A stretch of 64,000 nucleotides of DNA from an uncultured Oscillospiraceae bacterium. GTDB taxonomy: Bacteria > Bacillota > Clostridia > Oscillospirales > Ruminococcaceae. Position numbers and translations under genes: made by a program. The stretch's first letter is position 1; each line of letters opens with the position of its first letter. This document shows, piece by piece, positions 52,146 to 59,739 of this stretch. The notes under the pieces were generated by a model. The model was not told where the DNA came from. It made no database searches and was given only the letters and a program-made list of their open reading frames with translations. Location of the stretch: assembly GCA_910579175.1 (NCBI GenBank), contig CAJTTB010000014.1, positions 3,246 through 67,245 on the forward strand, in the 5' to 3' direction.

Positions 52146-53945
52146 TGAAGCACTGAGGGGATTAGTTTTTCCCAGGCGGTCATCCTCCAAATCGTCATCG
52201 TCATAATCTATATCAGAGAAGTCTACCAATTCCTCTGCTTCGTCATCATCTTCGGTATCACCGGAGAGTGCGGCAGCAATTTCCGGATACTCGATTTCAT
52301 CATCTTTGACACCAAACAGAATGACATGAGCGTTGACACCATCCCATACCACCTTACGCACAATGGTACGAATGGCAGCACGTTTCTGTTCAACTGTCAT
52401 TTCATCAATGCCATCCTTGAAGATGGTCAGCAACTGACGAAGCAAATCAAATTCAATGTCGCTGAGAGCGTGCTGTGAAGTCAGTCCCTCCAGTTCCTGA
52501 ATACGCTGTTCAAGGGACTGGTATTCTCCATTCAACTGCTCAATTCGTTTGGTTACATGAGCCTTGGCAGGGCTGTCACCCATATCTACGAGGGAGTCTA
52601 CCAGAGAGTTGATTTTCTTCTCTGTATCTGCCTTTTCTTTTCGCATATCATCCAGTCGCTGTTCATAGTCCATGCGATTTCCGGTATAAAATCTGCGGCT
52701 TTGTTCAAGCTGAGCAATAAAAGTATCCTTGTCCTCTGCAAGCATTTTAATCTGCTCGATCACAGCCATATCTAATGTGTTGCCATTTGCATTTTTACTG
52801 TTGCATACAGAACGCTGACTGCGTTCTTTCATTTTGCAAACATAGGTGTAAATTACCTTATCGTCCGCAGTTTTGCGCTTGCTCATTTTCGGATACATAC
52901 GCTCACCGCAGCTACAGAATAATAAACCCGTCAAAAGTGCTTCGTTGCTGCGTGGCTTTCTGAAGGATTTTGATTTATTGCGTTCCAAAGACTCTTGAAT
53001 CTGTACCCACACTTTACCTGGAACCAAACCCGGATGCTTGCCGACAGATACAATCCATTCGCTTGCAGGTAGATACTTTGTGGCCCTGCCTTTTTCTTGA
53101 TCGGTACGATTGTAAGCCATAATACCATGCTGGTTATCGAAAGCATCTTTTTCCGAGAACAAGTCTGTGTCGTTCTGAATGAAGTAATTATAGGCATCTT
53201 CATCCGCAATCATATAAACCGGATTCTGCAAAATAGCTTTGATGGAAAAACGGGTAAAATAGTTGTTGTTCTTTGTCTTGATACCCTGTTTGATCAAGGC
53301 AGCTTCGGTCAATGTCAGAGAATCTGTTTCTATATATAAGTCATAAATCATTCTGACAATATCAGCTTCTTCAGGAATCAGCTTCAGCTTGCAGGCTTTC
53401 TTGGATTTACCATCAATGGTAATACTCTTAACCGCTTCAGAAGCATATCCAGTAGGTGTTGTACCCCCAAGCCAGCGTCCGGTCTTTGCCAGTTCATGCA
53501 TATTATCACGGATACGCTCTGCAATAGTTTCACGCTCCAACTGCGAGAAAACAGATGCAATATACATCATTGCTCGTCCCATAGGAGTGCTTGTATCAAA
53601 CTGCTCTTTAATAGAAATAAAAGAAATATCAAGGCGAGCCAATTCTTCAATCAAGCTTGCAAAGTCACTGATATTTCTGCTGATACGGTCAAGACGATAA
53701 ACAATGATCGCCTTGAACTTTCGTTTCTTGGCAGCGTCCATCATCTTCTTGAAATCAGGACGATTCAGATTGCCGCCGGAAAAGCCCTCATCTTCAAATA
53801 CGACCACTTTATCTACAGCTGCATCGCCAAAATGCACACGAACATATTCTTTACATAGCTCTACCTGATTGCCGATACTTTCGCCTTTTCCGGTAAATTT
53901 AGACTTACGGGAATAGATAGCTATGATGTCTTCATTTTTCCGCAT
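52116..53945 (-). CDS. Large serine recombinase (sigK element excisionase/integrase)
   Basis: A 609-residue site-specific recombinase. The resolvase domain (about 1-150) has the catalytic serine at residue 12 in AIYSRKS, plus VYRLDRISRN and FSQLERETIAERI. A recombinase domain follows (about 165-300), then a zinc ribbon (CSCGERM and CNSKNANG, about 340-395), a coiled coil (about 420-490) and an acidic tail. This is the TnpX/SpoIVCA class. AAGGAGGATATGAA precedes the ATG. Its stop codon lies inside the sigK attachment core, so it should catalyse element excision and insertion. Confidence 0.95.
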   Translation of the reverse strand: MRKNEDIIAIYSRKSKFTGKGESIGNQVELCKEYVRVHFGDAAVDKVVVFEDEGFSGGNLNRPDFKKMMDAAKKRKFKAIIVYRLDRISRNISDFASLIEELARLDISFISIKEQFDTSTPMGRAMMYIASVFSQLERETIAERIRDNMHELAKTGRWLGGTTPTGYASEAVKSITIDGKSKKACKLKLIPEEADIVRMIYDLYIETDSLTLTEAALIKQGIKTKNNNYFTRFSIKAILQNPVYMIADEDAYNYFIQNDTDLFSEKDAFDNQHGIMAYNRTDQEKGRATKYLPASEWIVSVGKHPGLVPGKVWVQIQESLERNKSKSFRKPRSNEALLTGLLFCSCGERMYPKMSKRKTADDKVIYTYVCKMKERSQRSVCNSKNANGNTLDMAVIEQIKMLAEDKDTFIAQLEQSRRFYTGNRMDYEQRLDDMRKEKADTEKKINSLVDSLVDMGDSPAKAHVTKRIEQLNGEYQSLEQRIQELEGLTSQHALSDIEFDLLRQLLTIFKDGIDEMTVEQKRAAIRTIVRKVVWDGVNAHVILFGVKDDEIEYPEIAAALSGDTEDDDEAEELVDFSDIDYDDDDLEDDRLGKTNPLSASKTHWGEDSK

Positions 53946-53986
53946 TTCATATCCTCCTTATCTTGATATGTGATGTGTCTTGTGCT

Positions 53987-54015
53987 ATTATAACATAGCG
54001 TAACAATAAAGTAAA
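53987..54015 (-). promoter_or_regulatory. Candidate promoter of the recombinase gene
   Basis: On the minus strand TTTACT (54015-54010), 17 bases, TATAAT (53992-53987). It looks vegetative, not like a mother-cell sigma-E promoter, and sits in the 88-base divergent space shared with tnpV. Confidence 0.55.
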
Positions 54016-54033
54016 CAGATTGGAGGTATTTCA

Positions 54034-54405
54034 ATGAAATCATTGTTTGAAGAAATGGGCGGTACATATACGCTCGGAGCAGATGGGATGTATTATCCGG
54101 ATTTGGAACTTCCAGAAGAAGAACCGCATTACGGCAAGTATGGAAGAATGCGTCTGTTGCATCTGAAAGAACATCATAAAGTGCTGTATAATACCCTTTT
54201 GCTGGATGGAGAACTGGTTAAGCATCTGAATGAGGTAGATGATACTGCAAATCAGAGAATGGAGCTGCTTACCCTGCAAATGAAGGAACGGCAGGGCGTA
54301 AATGAAGCTCTAAAGGCTCGTGACCAGATGGCATGGGTAAGTGCTTGCAATAACATTCGAAATGCAGCAGAAGAAATTGTACTGTGTGAATTGCTATATT
54401 GCTGA
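54034..54405 (+). CDS. tnpV: TnpV-type transposon-encoded protein
   Basis: A 123-residue soluble protein that strongly resembles TnpV of Tn4451/Tn4453. Recognisable parts are the start KSLFEEMGGTYTLGADGMYY, then YGRMRLLHLKEH, ERMELL-like helix and the C-terminal NNIRNAAEEIVLCELLY. It is a helical protein of unknown biochemical function found beside serine recombinases. GATTGGAGGTATTTC precedes the ATG. It is divergent from the recombinase gene. Confidence 0.85.
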   Translation: MKSLFEEMGGTYTLGADGMYYPDLELPEEEPHYGKYGRMRLLHLKEHHKVLYNTLLLDGELVKHLNEVDDTANQRMELLTLQMKERQGVNEALKARDQMAWVSACNNIRNAAEEIVLCELLYC

Positions 54406-54457
54406 CTTTCGAGTAATTGGAATTAGTTTTAATAACACATTATTTATGGAGAACAAG

Positions 54458-55273
54458 ATGGAAATTTTGAAATCAAAATTTGAATGTAAAAGAGAAAATT
54501 TAACACTTCGTGGCACGGAATACAGGTCAAGTGGAACAAAACTTCCGATTGCCATTATCTGTCACGGTTTTATGGCGAACAAAATGACAGTAAAACATTA
54601 TGCGCATCATCTTGCTGAAAATGGTTATGCGGCATATTGTTTCGATTTCGCAGGTGGATGTGTGATGATGGGCAAAAGCGATGGCAAGACTACGGAAATG
54701 TCAGTCCTGACCGAAGTACAAGATCTCCTTGCTGTGATCAAATATACTAAGAGTTTGAATTATACTGACGAAAATAATATTCTATTGATGGGCTGCAGTC
54801 AGGGCGGCTTTGTGTCAGCACTTACGGCGGTCAAACACTCTGAACTTGTAAATAAACTTGTGTTGTTCTATCCAGCACTGTGTATCCCAGATGATGCCCG
54901 TGCAGGTAAAATGATGTGGGCAAAATTTGATCCAAAAAACATTCCAGAAATCGTTAAATGCGGCCCGATGAAGCTGGGTCGTTGCTATATTGCTGATGTG
55001 ATAAATATGAATCCTTTTGAAGAAATCAAGGGATATACCGGTGATGTGCTGATTGTTCATGGAACAGCAGATAAGATTGTCAATTTGCACTATGCAGAGC
55101 AAGCCGTAGATACATATAAATCTGAGCCATATGACCGCAGTGTTACATATCACAGTATTGACGGAGGCGGTCATATGTTTTCAAAACGGCACGATAAGAT
55201 TGCCATGAAATATCTGGATATCTTTATTAAGAAGTCGCATCATAAAAACTCTGATATAACTTCCGAAAAATAA
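54458..55273 (+). CDS. Alpha/beta hydrolase, esterase-like
   Basis: A 271-residue soluble hydrolase. The nucleophile elbow is GCSQGG with Ser114; Asp205 (HGTADK) and His239 (GGGHMF) complete the triad, and CHGF near residue 36 supplies the oxyanion hole. It resembles cinnamoyl/feruloyl-type and acylaminoacyl esterases. ATG 54458 follows TGGAGAACAAG; a long in-frame extension overlaps tnpV and has no site. It faces the siderophore operon across a shared terminator. Cleavage of an ester siderophore is a possible role, inferred only from context. Confidence 0.85.
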   Translation: MEILKSKFECKRENLTLRGTEYRSSGTKLPIAIICHGFMANKMTVKHYAHHLAENGYAAYCFDFAGGCVMMGKSDGKTTEMSVLTEVQDLLAVIKYTKSLNYTDENNILLMGCSQGGFVSALTAVKHSELVNKLVLFYPALCIPDDARAGKMMWAKFDPKNIPEIVKCGPMKLGRCYIADVINMNPFEEIKGYTGDVLIVHGTADKIVNLHYAEQAVDTYKSEPYDRSVTYHSIDGGGHMFSKRHDKIAMKYLDIFIKKSHHKNSDITSEK

Positions 55274-55328
55274 AATAGTAAACGGCAGATGGAAATTATA
55301 TTGAGTGAGATTATTTACTTTAAAAATA

Positions 55329-55374
55329 AACAACGCCGGTATAAGTAAGATAAATTACCTATACTGGCGTTGTT
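55329..55374. terminator. Bidirectional terminator between hydrolase and siderophore operon
   Basis: A 15-bp stem with one G-T pair (AACAACGCCGGTATA against TATACTGGCGTTGTT) and a 16-base loop, between convergent transcripts. Confidence 0.85.
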
Positions 55375-55387
55375 GTCTCTTTAGGAA

Positions 55388-55600
55388 TTAGTGTTTATGG
55401 TGAGCTGCATGATCGCTGAGCCACTGCTGTCGCAGTTTGCCCAAAAGCGTTTTCAATTGCACCTGTTCATCTGCAGAAAGCACCGACACAATCACAGATT
55501 CGTCTTTTCCAAATTGCTGCAGTTTCTCGCTTTTATGCTCCGCAACTTGCCCACAAATAGAAATCAATTTGACTAATTCGTTTTTGCTGTTGGATTTCAT
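55388..55600 (-). CDS. Small His-rich protein, MarR C-terminus-like
   Basis: A 70-residue protein, last gene of the siderophore operon and 12 bases after the binding-protein gene, with GGAGACCC-type sequence upstream of its ATG. Its second half (VLSADEQVQLKTLLGKLRQQ, then WLSDHAAHHKH) resembles the C-terminal dimerisation helices of MarR regulators, but the DNA-binding winged helix is absent. The His-rich end could bind metal. I do not know a function; a stand-alone dimerisation or metal-handling role is speculation. Confidence 0.65.
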   Translation of the reverse strand: MKSNSKNELVKLISICGQVAEHKSEKLQQFGKDESVIVSVLSADEQVQLKTLLGKLRQQWLSDHAAHHKH

Positions 55601-55612
55601 TTTTGGGTCTCC

Positions 55613-56662
55613 TTAGTTCATCAGAGCACCCTCCAGGTCAGCAAGCATCGTATCCAGAGCCTGAACACCACCTGTAGAAGTATACCAAACATTTGCGTGC
55701 TCGATGAGGTAAACGATCTTTCCATCCTTGTAAACATCAAGTTCTTTGATCAGTTCGTTTTCAATCACTTCACGGGCACCCAGAATACCCTCGTCAGCAG
55801 CACCGGTCGCAGTGCTTCTGTCAAGAATAAACATATACTCAGGATTCAGAGTGATGATTGTTTCCCAAGATGCTTCTTCGCCGTGAGTAGCTTTTTCAAC
55901 TTCACCAACAGTTTCGCCCAGATTGTTAGCACCCAGTTCCTTGACAATAATATTCAACTGAGACTGAGTGTCCATCAAACCAAGAGCGTTGCTGTTATAC
56001 ATACCCAGCAGAACGTTCTTACCAGTCAAAACATTGTTCAGAGCATCAATGCGAGGCTGGAAGTCAGTGAACATCGCATCAACATCAGCCTCTTTACCGA
56101 AAATAGAAGCAATAGTCTGAGCATTATACTTGGTGCTTTCTACAACACCCTTTTCGTAGTCAACCGCAAGATATACAACCGGAGCGATTGCTTCCAAGTC
56201 TGTGTAAACAGAACTGAGACGGCCGCCGATAAAGATAATATCAGGTTCGCAGGCAGCAACCTTTCCCAAATCAGCAGTCTTTACCGTACCCAGATTCATG
56301 ATAGCACCATTGGAATCATCCGGATTGTAATCGGTCAGGTATTCAATCGTAACTTTAGCACTACCGACAATGCGGTCGCCAACGCCCAAAGCATCAACAA
56401 TATCCAGCGCAGGCATATCCAGAATAGCAATGCGCTGAGGATCATAAGGAACTTCAATATCAGCCATTTCTTTATTGGCATTCAGCGCCTGAATAGTGAT
56501 AGTTTCAGGCTTTGTTTCTTCTGTACCGGAAGTTGTTATATTGTTTTCAGTGCTAACATTAGATTCGTTGGCACCGGCAGTATCATTGGTTGCGGTGTTT
56601 CCGCAAGCGACCATGCAAAATACCATTGCAAGAGCCATCATAAGTGAAAGAATTTTTTTCAT
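55613..56662 (-). CDS. Siderophore ABC transporter, substrate-binding lipoprotein (YclQ/CeuE type)
   Basis: A 349-residue lipoprotein. A signal peptide with lipobox ending MVAC places Cys20 as the lipid-bearing residue; a Thr/Asn-rich linker follows, then a class III (FepB/FhuD) two-lobe binding fold from about residue 55. Segments PQRIAILDMPALDIVDALG, PDIIFIGGRLSS and ANVWYTSTGG resemble YclQ/CeuE, which bind petrobactin or other catecholate iron complexes. It follows the ATPase gene and is anchored outside the membrane to feed the permease. Confidence 0.9.
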   Translation of the reverse strand: MKKILSLMMALAMVFCMVACGNTATNDTAGANESNVSTENNITTSGTEETKPETITIQALNANKEMADIEVPYDPQRIAILDMPALDIVDALGVGDRIVGSAKVTIEYLTDYNPDDSNGAIMNLGTVKTADLGKVAACEPDIIFIGGRLSSVYTDLEAIAPVVYLAVDYEKGVVESTKYNAQTIASIFGKEADVDAMFTDFQPRIDALNNVLTGKNVLLGMYNSNALGLMDTQSQLNIIVKELGANNLGETVGEVEKATHGEEASWETIITLNPEYMFILDRSTATGAADEGILGAREVIENELIKELDVYKDGKIVYLIEHANVWYTSTGGVQALDTMLADLEGALMN

Positions 56663-56713
56663 GGGTTTTGCTCCTTTACTTTTGGTTTTATTTTAAGTTT
56701 ATACTTAACAAGA

Positions 56714-57466
56714 TTAGTAATAGACGGAAAGCGGTTTGCCGTCTATGTGGATGATTTCGAAGTCCACTTTATAGATTTCTGACAGGACTTCTTTGTTGAT
56801 TACTTCATCGACCGTTCCAAATTTTGCGATTTTGCCGTCTACAAAAGCGCAAATATAATCGGAGTAAAAAGCTGCATAATTGATTTCATGCAGAACCAAA
56901 ATGACTGTTTTGCCCAACTCATCACAGAGACGACGAACAGTGCGCATCATATTGGATGCATGATAAATATCCAGATTGTTGGTTGGTTCATCCAGAAGAA
57001 CATATTCTGTATCTTGGGCAATAACCATTGCAATATATGCTCGCTGGCGCTGGCCACCGGATAGTTCATCAATGAAGCGATCTTCAAACTCCTGCAATTC
57101 CATGTAGGCAATGGCTTTATCGATCATCTCATTGTCTTCAACAGTCAAACGGTTACCGGAATAGGGAAAACGACCGAAAGCAACCAGTTCACGCACCGTT
57201 AACTTCATTTGAATGTTGTTGTGCTGTGTCAAAATTGAGAGTTTCTTTGCAAGCTCCTTGCTCTTCCATTTGGAAAGATCTTTATCCTCGAAGTTGATCA
57301 CGCCGGAGTCCTTGGCAATCAAACGGGAAATCATCCCCATTACAGTCGATTTCCCCGCACCGTTTGGTCCAATGAGAGAAAGTATCTTCCCCTTTGGTAT
57401 TTCAAAGCTGACCGAGTTGACAACGGCTTTGCCGTCGTATTCTTTTATCAAGTCAACGACATTCAC
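56714..57466 (-). CDS. Siderophore ABC transporter, ATP-binding protein (YclP/CeuD type)
   Basis: A 250-residue FecE-family ATPase. Walker A is GPNGAGKS (33-40), the signature is LSGGQ (135-139) and Walker B is VLLDE (156-160), followed by the switch His in LVLHEINYAA. Together with the two permeases it powers iron-siderophore import. The start is a GTG with AAAGGAGGAATTTAACC upstream, two bases after the permease stop, indicating tight translational coupling. Confidence 0.94.
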   Translation of the reverse strand: MNVVDLIKEYDGKAVVNSVSFEIPKGKILSLIGPNGAGKSTVMGMISRLIAKDSGVINFEDKDLSKWKSKELAKKLSILTQHNNIQMKLTVRELVAFGRFPYSGNRLTVEDNEMIDKAIAYMELQEFEDRFIDELSGGQRQRAYIAMVIAQDTEYVLLDEPTNNLDIYHASNMMRTVRRLCDELGKTVILVLHEINYAAFYSDYICAFVDGKIAKFGTVDEVINKEVLSEIYKVDFEIIHIDGKPLSVYY

Positions 57467-57468
57467 GG

Positions 57469-58485
57469 TTAAATTCCTCCTTTCTTAAACAGCAGCAAGT
57501 AGAGGAAGTAAATACCGCCGCCGATGGTGATAAAGGTGCTGATCGGCACCGCATAGCTGAATACGTGCTGAGAAATCAACTGTCCGGCAATGATTGCAAG
57601 CATACCCATCAAGGCGGAGCCAACAATCAAGTGGCTGTGCTTATGAGTTTTCAAAAGCTGTCTTGCAAGGTTTGCAATGATAAGACCAAGGAAAGAAATA
57701 GGTCCCACCATTGCTGTTGCAACCGCAATACAGAGAACAACACCAAGCAGTAATCTGCGAACAGTCCGATCATAATCGACACCAAGGTTGATTGCCTGAT
57801 CTTTACCCAAAGTAATGACATCCAGAAGCATCAGGTCTTTCCACAGAAAAATCGTCAAAGCAACAAGCAAAACCAACGAGAAGGCAATGACTTCTACATT
57901 GACATTATTAAAGTCTGCAACCAGAGTTGTCAGCAGCGTGTCATATTCATTTGGATCCATGACACGGATCATAGTAGATTGGATGCTTCCAAAGAAGGAC
58001 GATAGTACTGTACCGATAAGCAGAACATAAAGCACATTGTTTCCTGTCTTTTGGAACATATAGGAATAGACAAAGGTTGCTGCAACTGCCATTACCACAA
58101 GGTCAATAGCAAAAGAAAGATTGGAATTAGTTGCGATGACGCTTCCGGAACCTACTACAAATACCACAGCCGTATGTACCAGCGTGTACATAGAGTTCAT
58201 ACCCAACAAACACGGAGTCACAATTCGGTTATTGATAATTGACTGAAAAATAATGGACGCACTACCTATCGCAAAGGCTGCTATCAGCATTACAATCAAT
58301 GTCGGAATACGCAATGATAAAACATACTGAAATAACTTTGGTTTTTCCGGATAAGAGTTGATCAGCAAGTATGCTGCACATACTCCAATCACGATAAAGG
58401 TAAGTATAATCAGGTTTCGGACATTTGCCTTCTGTGCTGGTGTACGGTAAGGCTTTGTACGCAAGTTTTTATTTGTATCAGTCAC
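57469..58485 (-). CDS. Siderophore ABC transporter permease 2 (FecCD family, YclO/CeuC type)
   Basis: A 338-residue membrane protein with about nine to ten helices and the FecCD pattern (LRIPTLIVMLIAAFAIGSAS, PCLLGMNS, MVGPISFLGLIIANLARQL). The start is taken as GTG 58485, which overlaps the upstream permease stop (GTGACTGA) and has AAAGGAGG 9 bases before it. An upstream in-frame ATG at 58539 would overlap the previous gene by 62 bases and lacks a site. Confidence 0.92.
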   Translation of the reverse strand: MTDTNKNLRTKPYRTPAQKANVRNLIILTFIVIGVCAAYLLINSYPEKPKLFQYVLSLRIPTLIVMLIAAFAIGSASIIFQSIINNRIVTPCLLGMNSMYTLVHTAVVFVVGSGSVIATNSNLSFAIDLVVMAVAATFVYSYMFQKTGNNVLYVLLIGTVLSSFFGSIQSTMIRVMDPNEYDTLLTTLVADFNNVNVEVIAFSLVLLVALTIFLWKDLMLLDVITLGKDQAINLGVDYDRTVRRLLLGVVLCIAVATAMVGPISFLGLIIANLARQLLKTHKHSHLIVGSALMGMLAIIAGQLISQHVFSYAVPISTFITIGGGIYFLYLLLFKKGGI

Positions 58486-59530
58486 AGCAGGAGCCCTCCT
58501 TTGCTTTGCCAAGTCGGATGCGGATGGCTTTCTTGCCATGATTCAGCTTGTAGATCAGCATTGCGATGAACATCACGCTGCCGATAATACCAACGATCAG
58601 TTCGATTGGCAGTTCATAAGGCATAATCACACTGCGGGCAATCATGTCGCAGATCAGGACAAATAACGCACCAAGTAATGCGGTATCCACCAGAGTTCCC
58701 TTGATCTTATCGCCCTTAAACATGGCAACAATATTGGGGATAATCAAACCGATGTACGAAATCTGTCCTACAACGGTAACTACGCTTGCGGTTATCATAG
58801 CCGCAATGGTCAAGCCCAGAAACAATACCAGTTTGTAATTAACACCGAGGTTTTGCGAGAAATCTTTACCCATACCAACAATGTTAAAATAATTAGCGAA
58901 AATGAAAGCGATCACTACCAGTGGTACTGCCAGCCAGACCAGTTCGTAGTTACCCTTGATGATCAGGGCAAAGGAACCGACAAAATAGGTAGACAGCTGC
59001 TGAGTCACTTCATACTTATAGGCGATGAAGTTTGTAATGCCACCCAGAACATTGCCAAACATGATGCCGATCAGGGGAACCAGGACAGTGTTCTTAAACT
59101 GAATACGCTGCACGAACCATACAAAAATCCAAGTGCCTAAAACAGACATTGCGAAAGCCAACAGCACTCTGCCCCACAAGCCAATAGTAGGAATGAATAC
59201 CAATGACAGCAAGATACCAAACTGTGCCGACTGAATCGTGGCACCGGTACTTGGGGATACAAACTTATTCATGCAAAGCTGCTGCATAATCAGACCAGCA
59301 ACGCTCATTCCGACGCCTGTACACAGAATTGCGAACAATCTTGGTATTCTGGCAAGAAGAAATATTTTCAATTCCATACCATTTCCACCGGACAACAGCG
59401 TATTCAAATCAATATCAATCACGCCAACAAACAGTGACAGTATGGATATGATCAAAAGCGAGGTTCCGAGGAACAGCGTTGATATATGCTTTCTGATAAT
59501 TGTGCACGCTCCTTTCTTGCAGTTAGCCAC
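58478..59530 (-). CDS. Siderophore ABC transporter permease 1 (FecCD family, YclN/CeuB type)
   Basis: A 350-residue FecCD permease with about ten membrane helices. Motifs include RIPRLFAILCTGVGMSVAGL, QLCMNKFVSPSTGATIQ and GQISYIGLIIPNIVAMF. The gene order permease, permease, ATPase, binding protein is that of yclNOPQ and ceuBCDE. The start is uncertain. GTG 59530 has no ribosome binding site and lies inside a palindromic operator; the good site AAGAAAGGAG is followed 8 bases later, in frame, only by an ATT (59500), which would begin the protein directly before the first membrane helix. Confidence 0.9.
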   Translation of the reverse strand: MANCKKGACTIIRKHISTLFLGTSLLIISILSLFVGVIDIDLNTLLSGGNGMELKIFLLARIPRLFAILCTGVGMSVAGLIMQQLCMNKFVSPSTGATIQSAQFGILLSLVFIPTIGLWGRVLLAFAMSVLGTWIFVWFVQRIQFKNTVLVPLIGIMFGNVLGGITNFIAYKYEVTQQLSTYFVGSFALIIKGNYELVWLAVPLVVIAFIFANYFNIVGMGKDFSQNLGVNYKLVLFLGLTIAAMITASVVTVVGQISYIGLIIPNIVAMFKGDKIKGTLVDTALLGALFVLICDMIARSVIMPYELPIELIVGIIGSVMFIAMLIYKLNHGKKAIRIRLGKAKEGSCCD

Positions 59531-59537
59531 AGCTAAT
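59522..59537. promoter_or_regulatory. 16-bp palindrome in the transporter leader (operator copy 1)
   Basis: On the minus strand ATTAGCTGTGGCTAAC, with arms TTAGC/GCTAA. A near copy (GTTAGCTGCGGATAAC) lies upstream of the araC gene at 60710-60725. It is downstream of the transporter promoter, where a repressor would block elongation. Confidence 0.6.
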
Positions 59538-59554
59538 CATATGCTTTAAATTAA

Positions 59555-59572
59555 GTTCGCTTCTCTGCGAAC
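59555..59572 (-). other. Short hairpin at the 5' end of the transporter mRNA
   Basis: GTTCGC and GCGAAC form a perfect 6-bp stem with a 6-base loop, starting at about the predicted first transcribed base. It may protect the 5' end. Confidence 0.45.
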
Positions 59573-59579
59573 AGTGATA

Positions 59580-59607
59580 ATTATAAACTTTTTTGCCACA
59601 GGAACAA
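59580..59607 (-). promoter_or_regulatory. Candidate promoter of the siderophore transport operon
   Basis: On the minus strand TTGTTC (59607-59602), 16 bases, TATAAT (59585-59580). The -10 is perfect and the -35 weak with short spacing, as expected for an activator-dependent promoter. Confidence 0.6.
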
Positions 59608-59627
59608 TGACTGAAATCGTTTATTTC

Positions 59628-59721
59628 TACTCCAAAAACACGTTCTTATACTCCAAAACAGAATACTATTCCATTTCTGCATTCTTCCTATCCCAAAAAG
59701 AAACAGGAGCACTCCAAAAAG
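59628..59721 (-). repeat. Five helically phased direct repeats, candidate AraC activator sites
   Basis: The plus strand shows TACTCCAAAAACA (59628), TACTCCAAAACAG (59649), TATTCCATTTCTG (59667), TATCCCAAAAAGA (59689) and CACTCCAAAAAGA (59710). The conserved CC pairs lie at 59632, 59653, 59671, 59693 and 59714: spacings 21, 18, 22 and 21, close to two helical turns. The nearest copy starts about 20 bases upstream of the transporter -35 element. The third copy is degenerate. Confidence 0.6.
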
Positions 59722-59735
59722 AAATGTTCCTGTTT
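59701..59735 (-). terminator. Terminator of the araC-type gene
   Basis: On the minus strand AAACAGGA and TCCTGTTT form an 8-bp stem followed by CTTTTTGGG, 5 bases after the regulator stop codon. One of the phased repeats lies in its loop. Confidence 0.6.
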
Positions 59736-59739
59736 TGTA

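Noticed and set aside
52121..52204. ATG at 52204 as the start of a 151-residue sigma factor
   Set aside because: The first 28 codons are recombinase coding sequence in another frame and bear no resemblance to sigma region 2; there is no ribosome binding site.
55697..56647. Plus-strand open frame of 316 codons
   Set aside because: It lies fully antisense to the siderophore-binding lipoprotein gene, has no ribosome binding site and no recognisable protein features.
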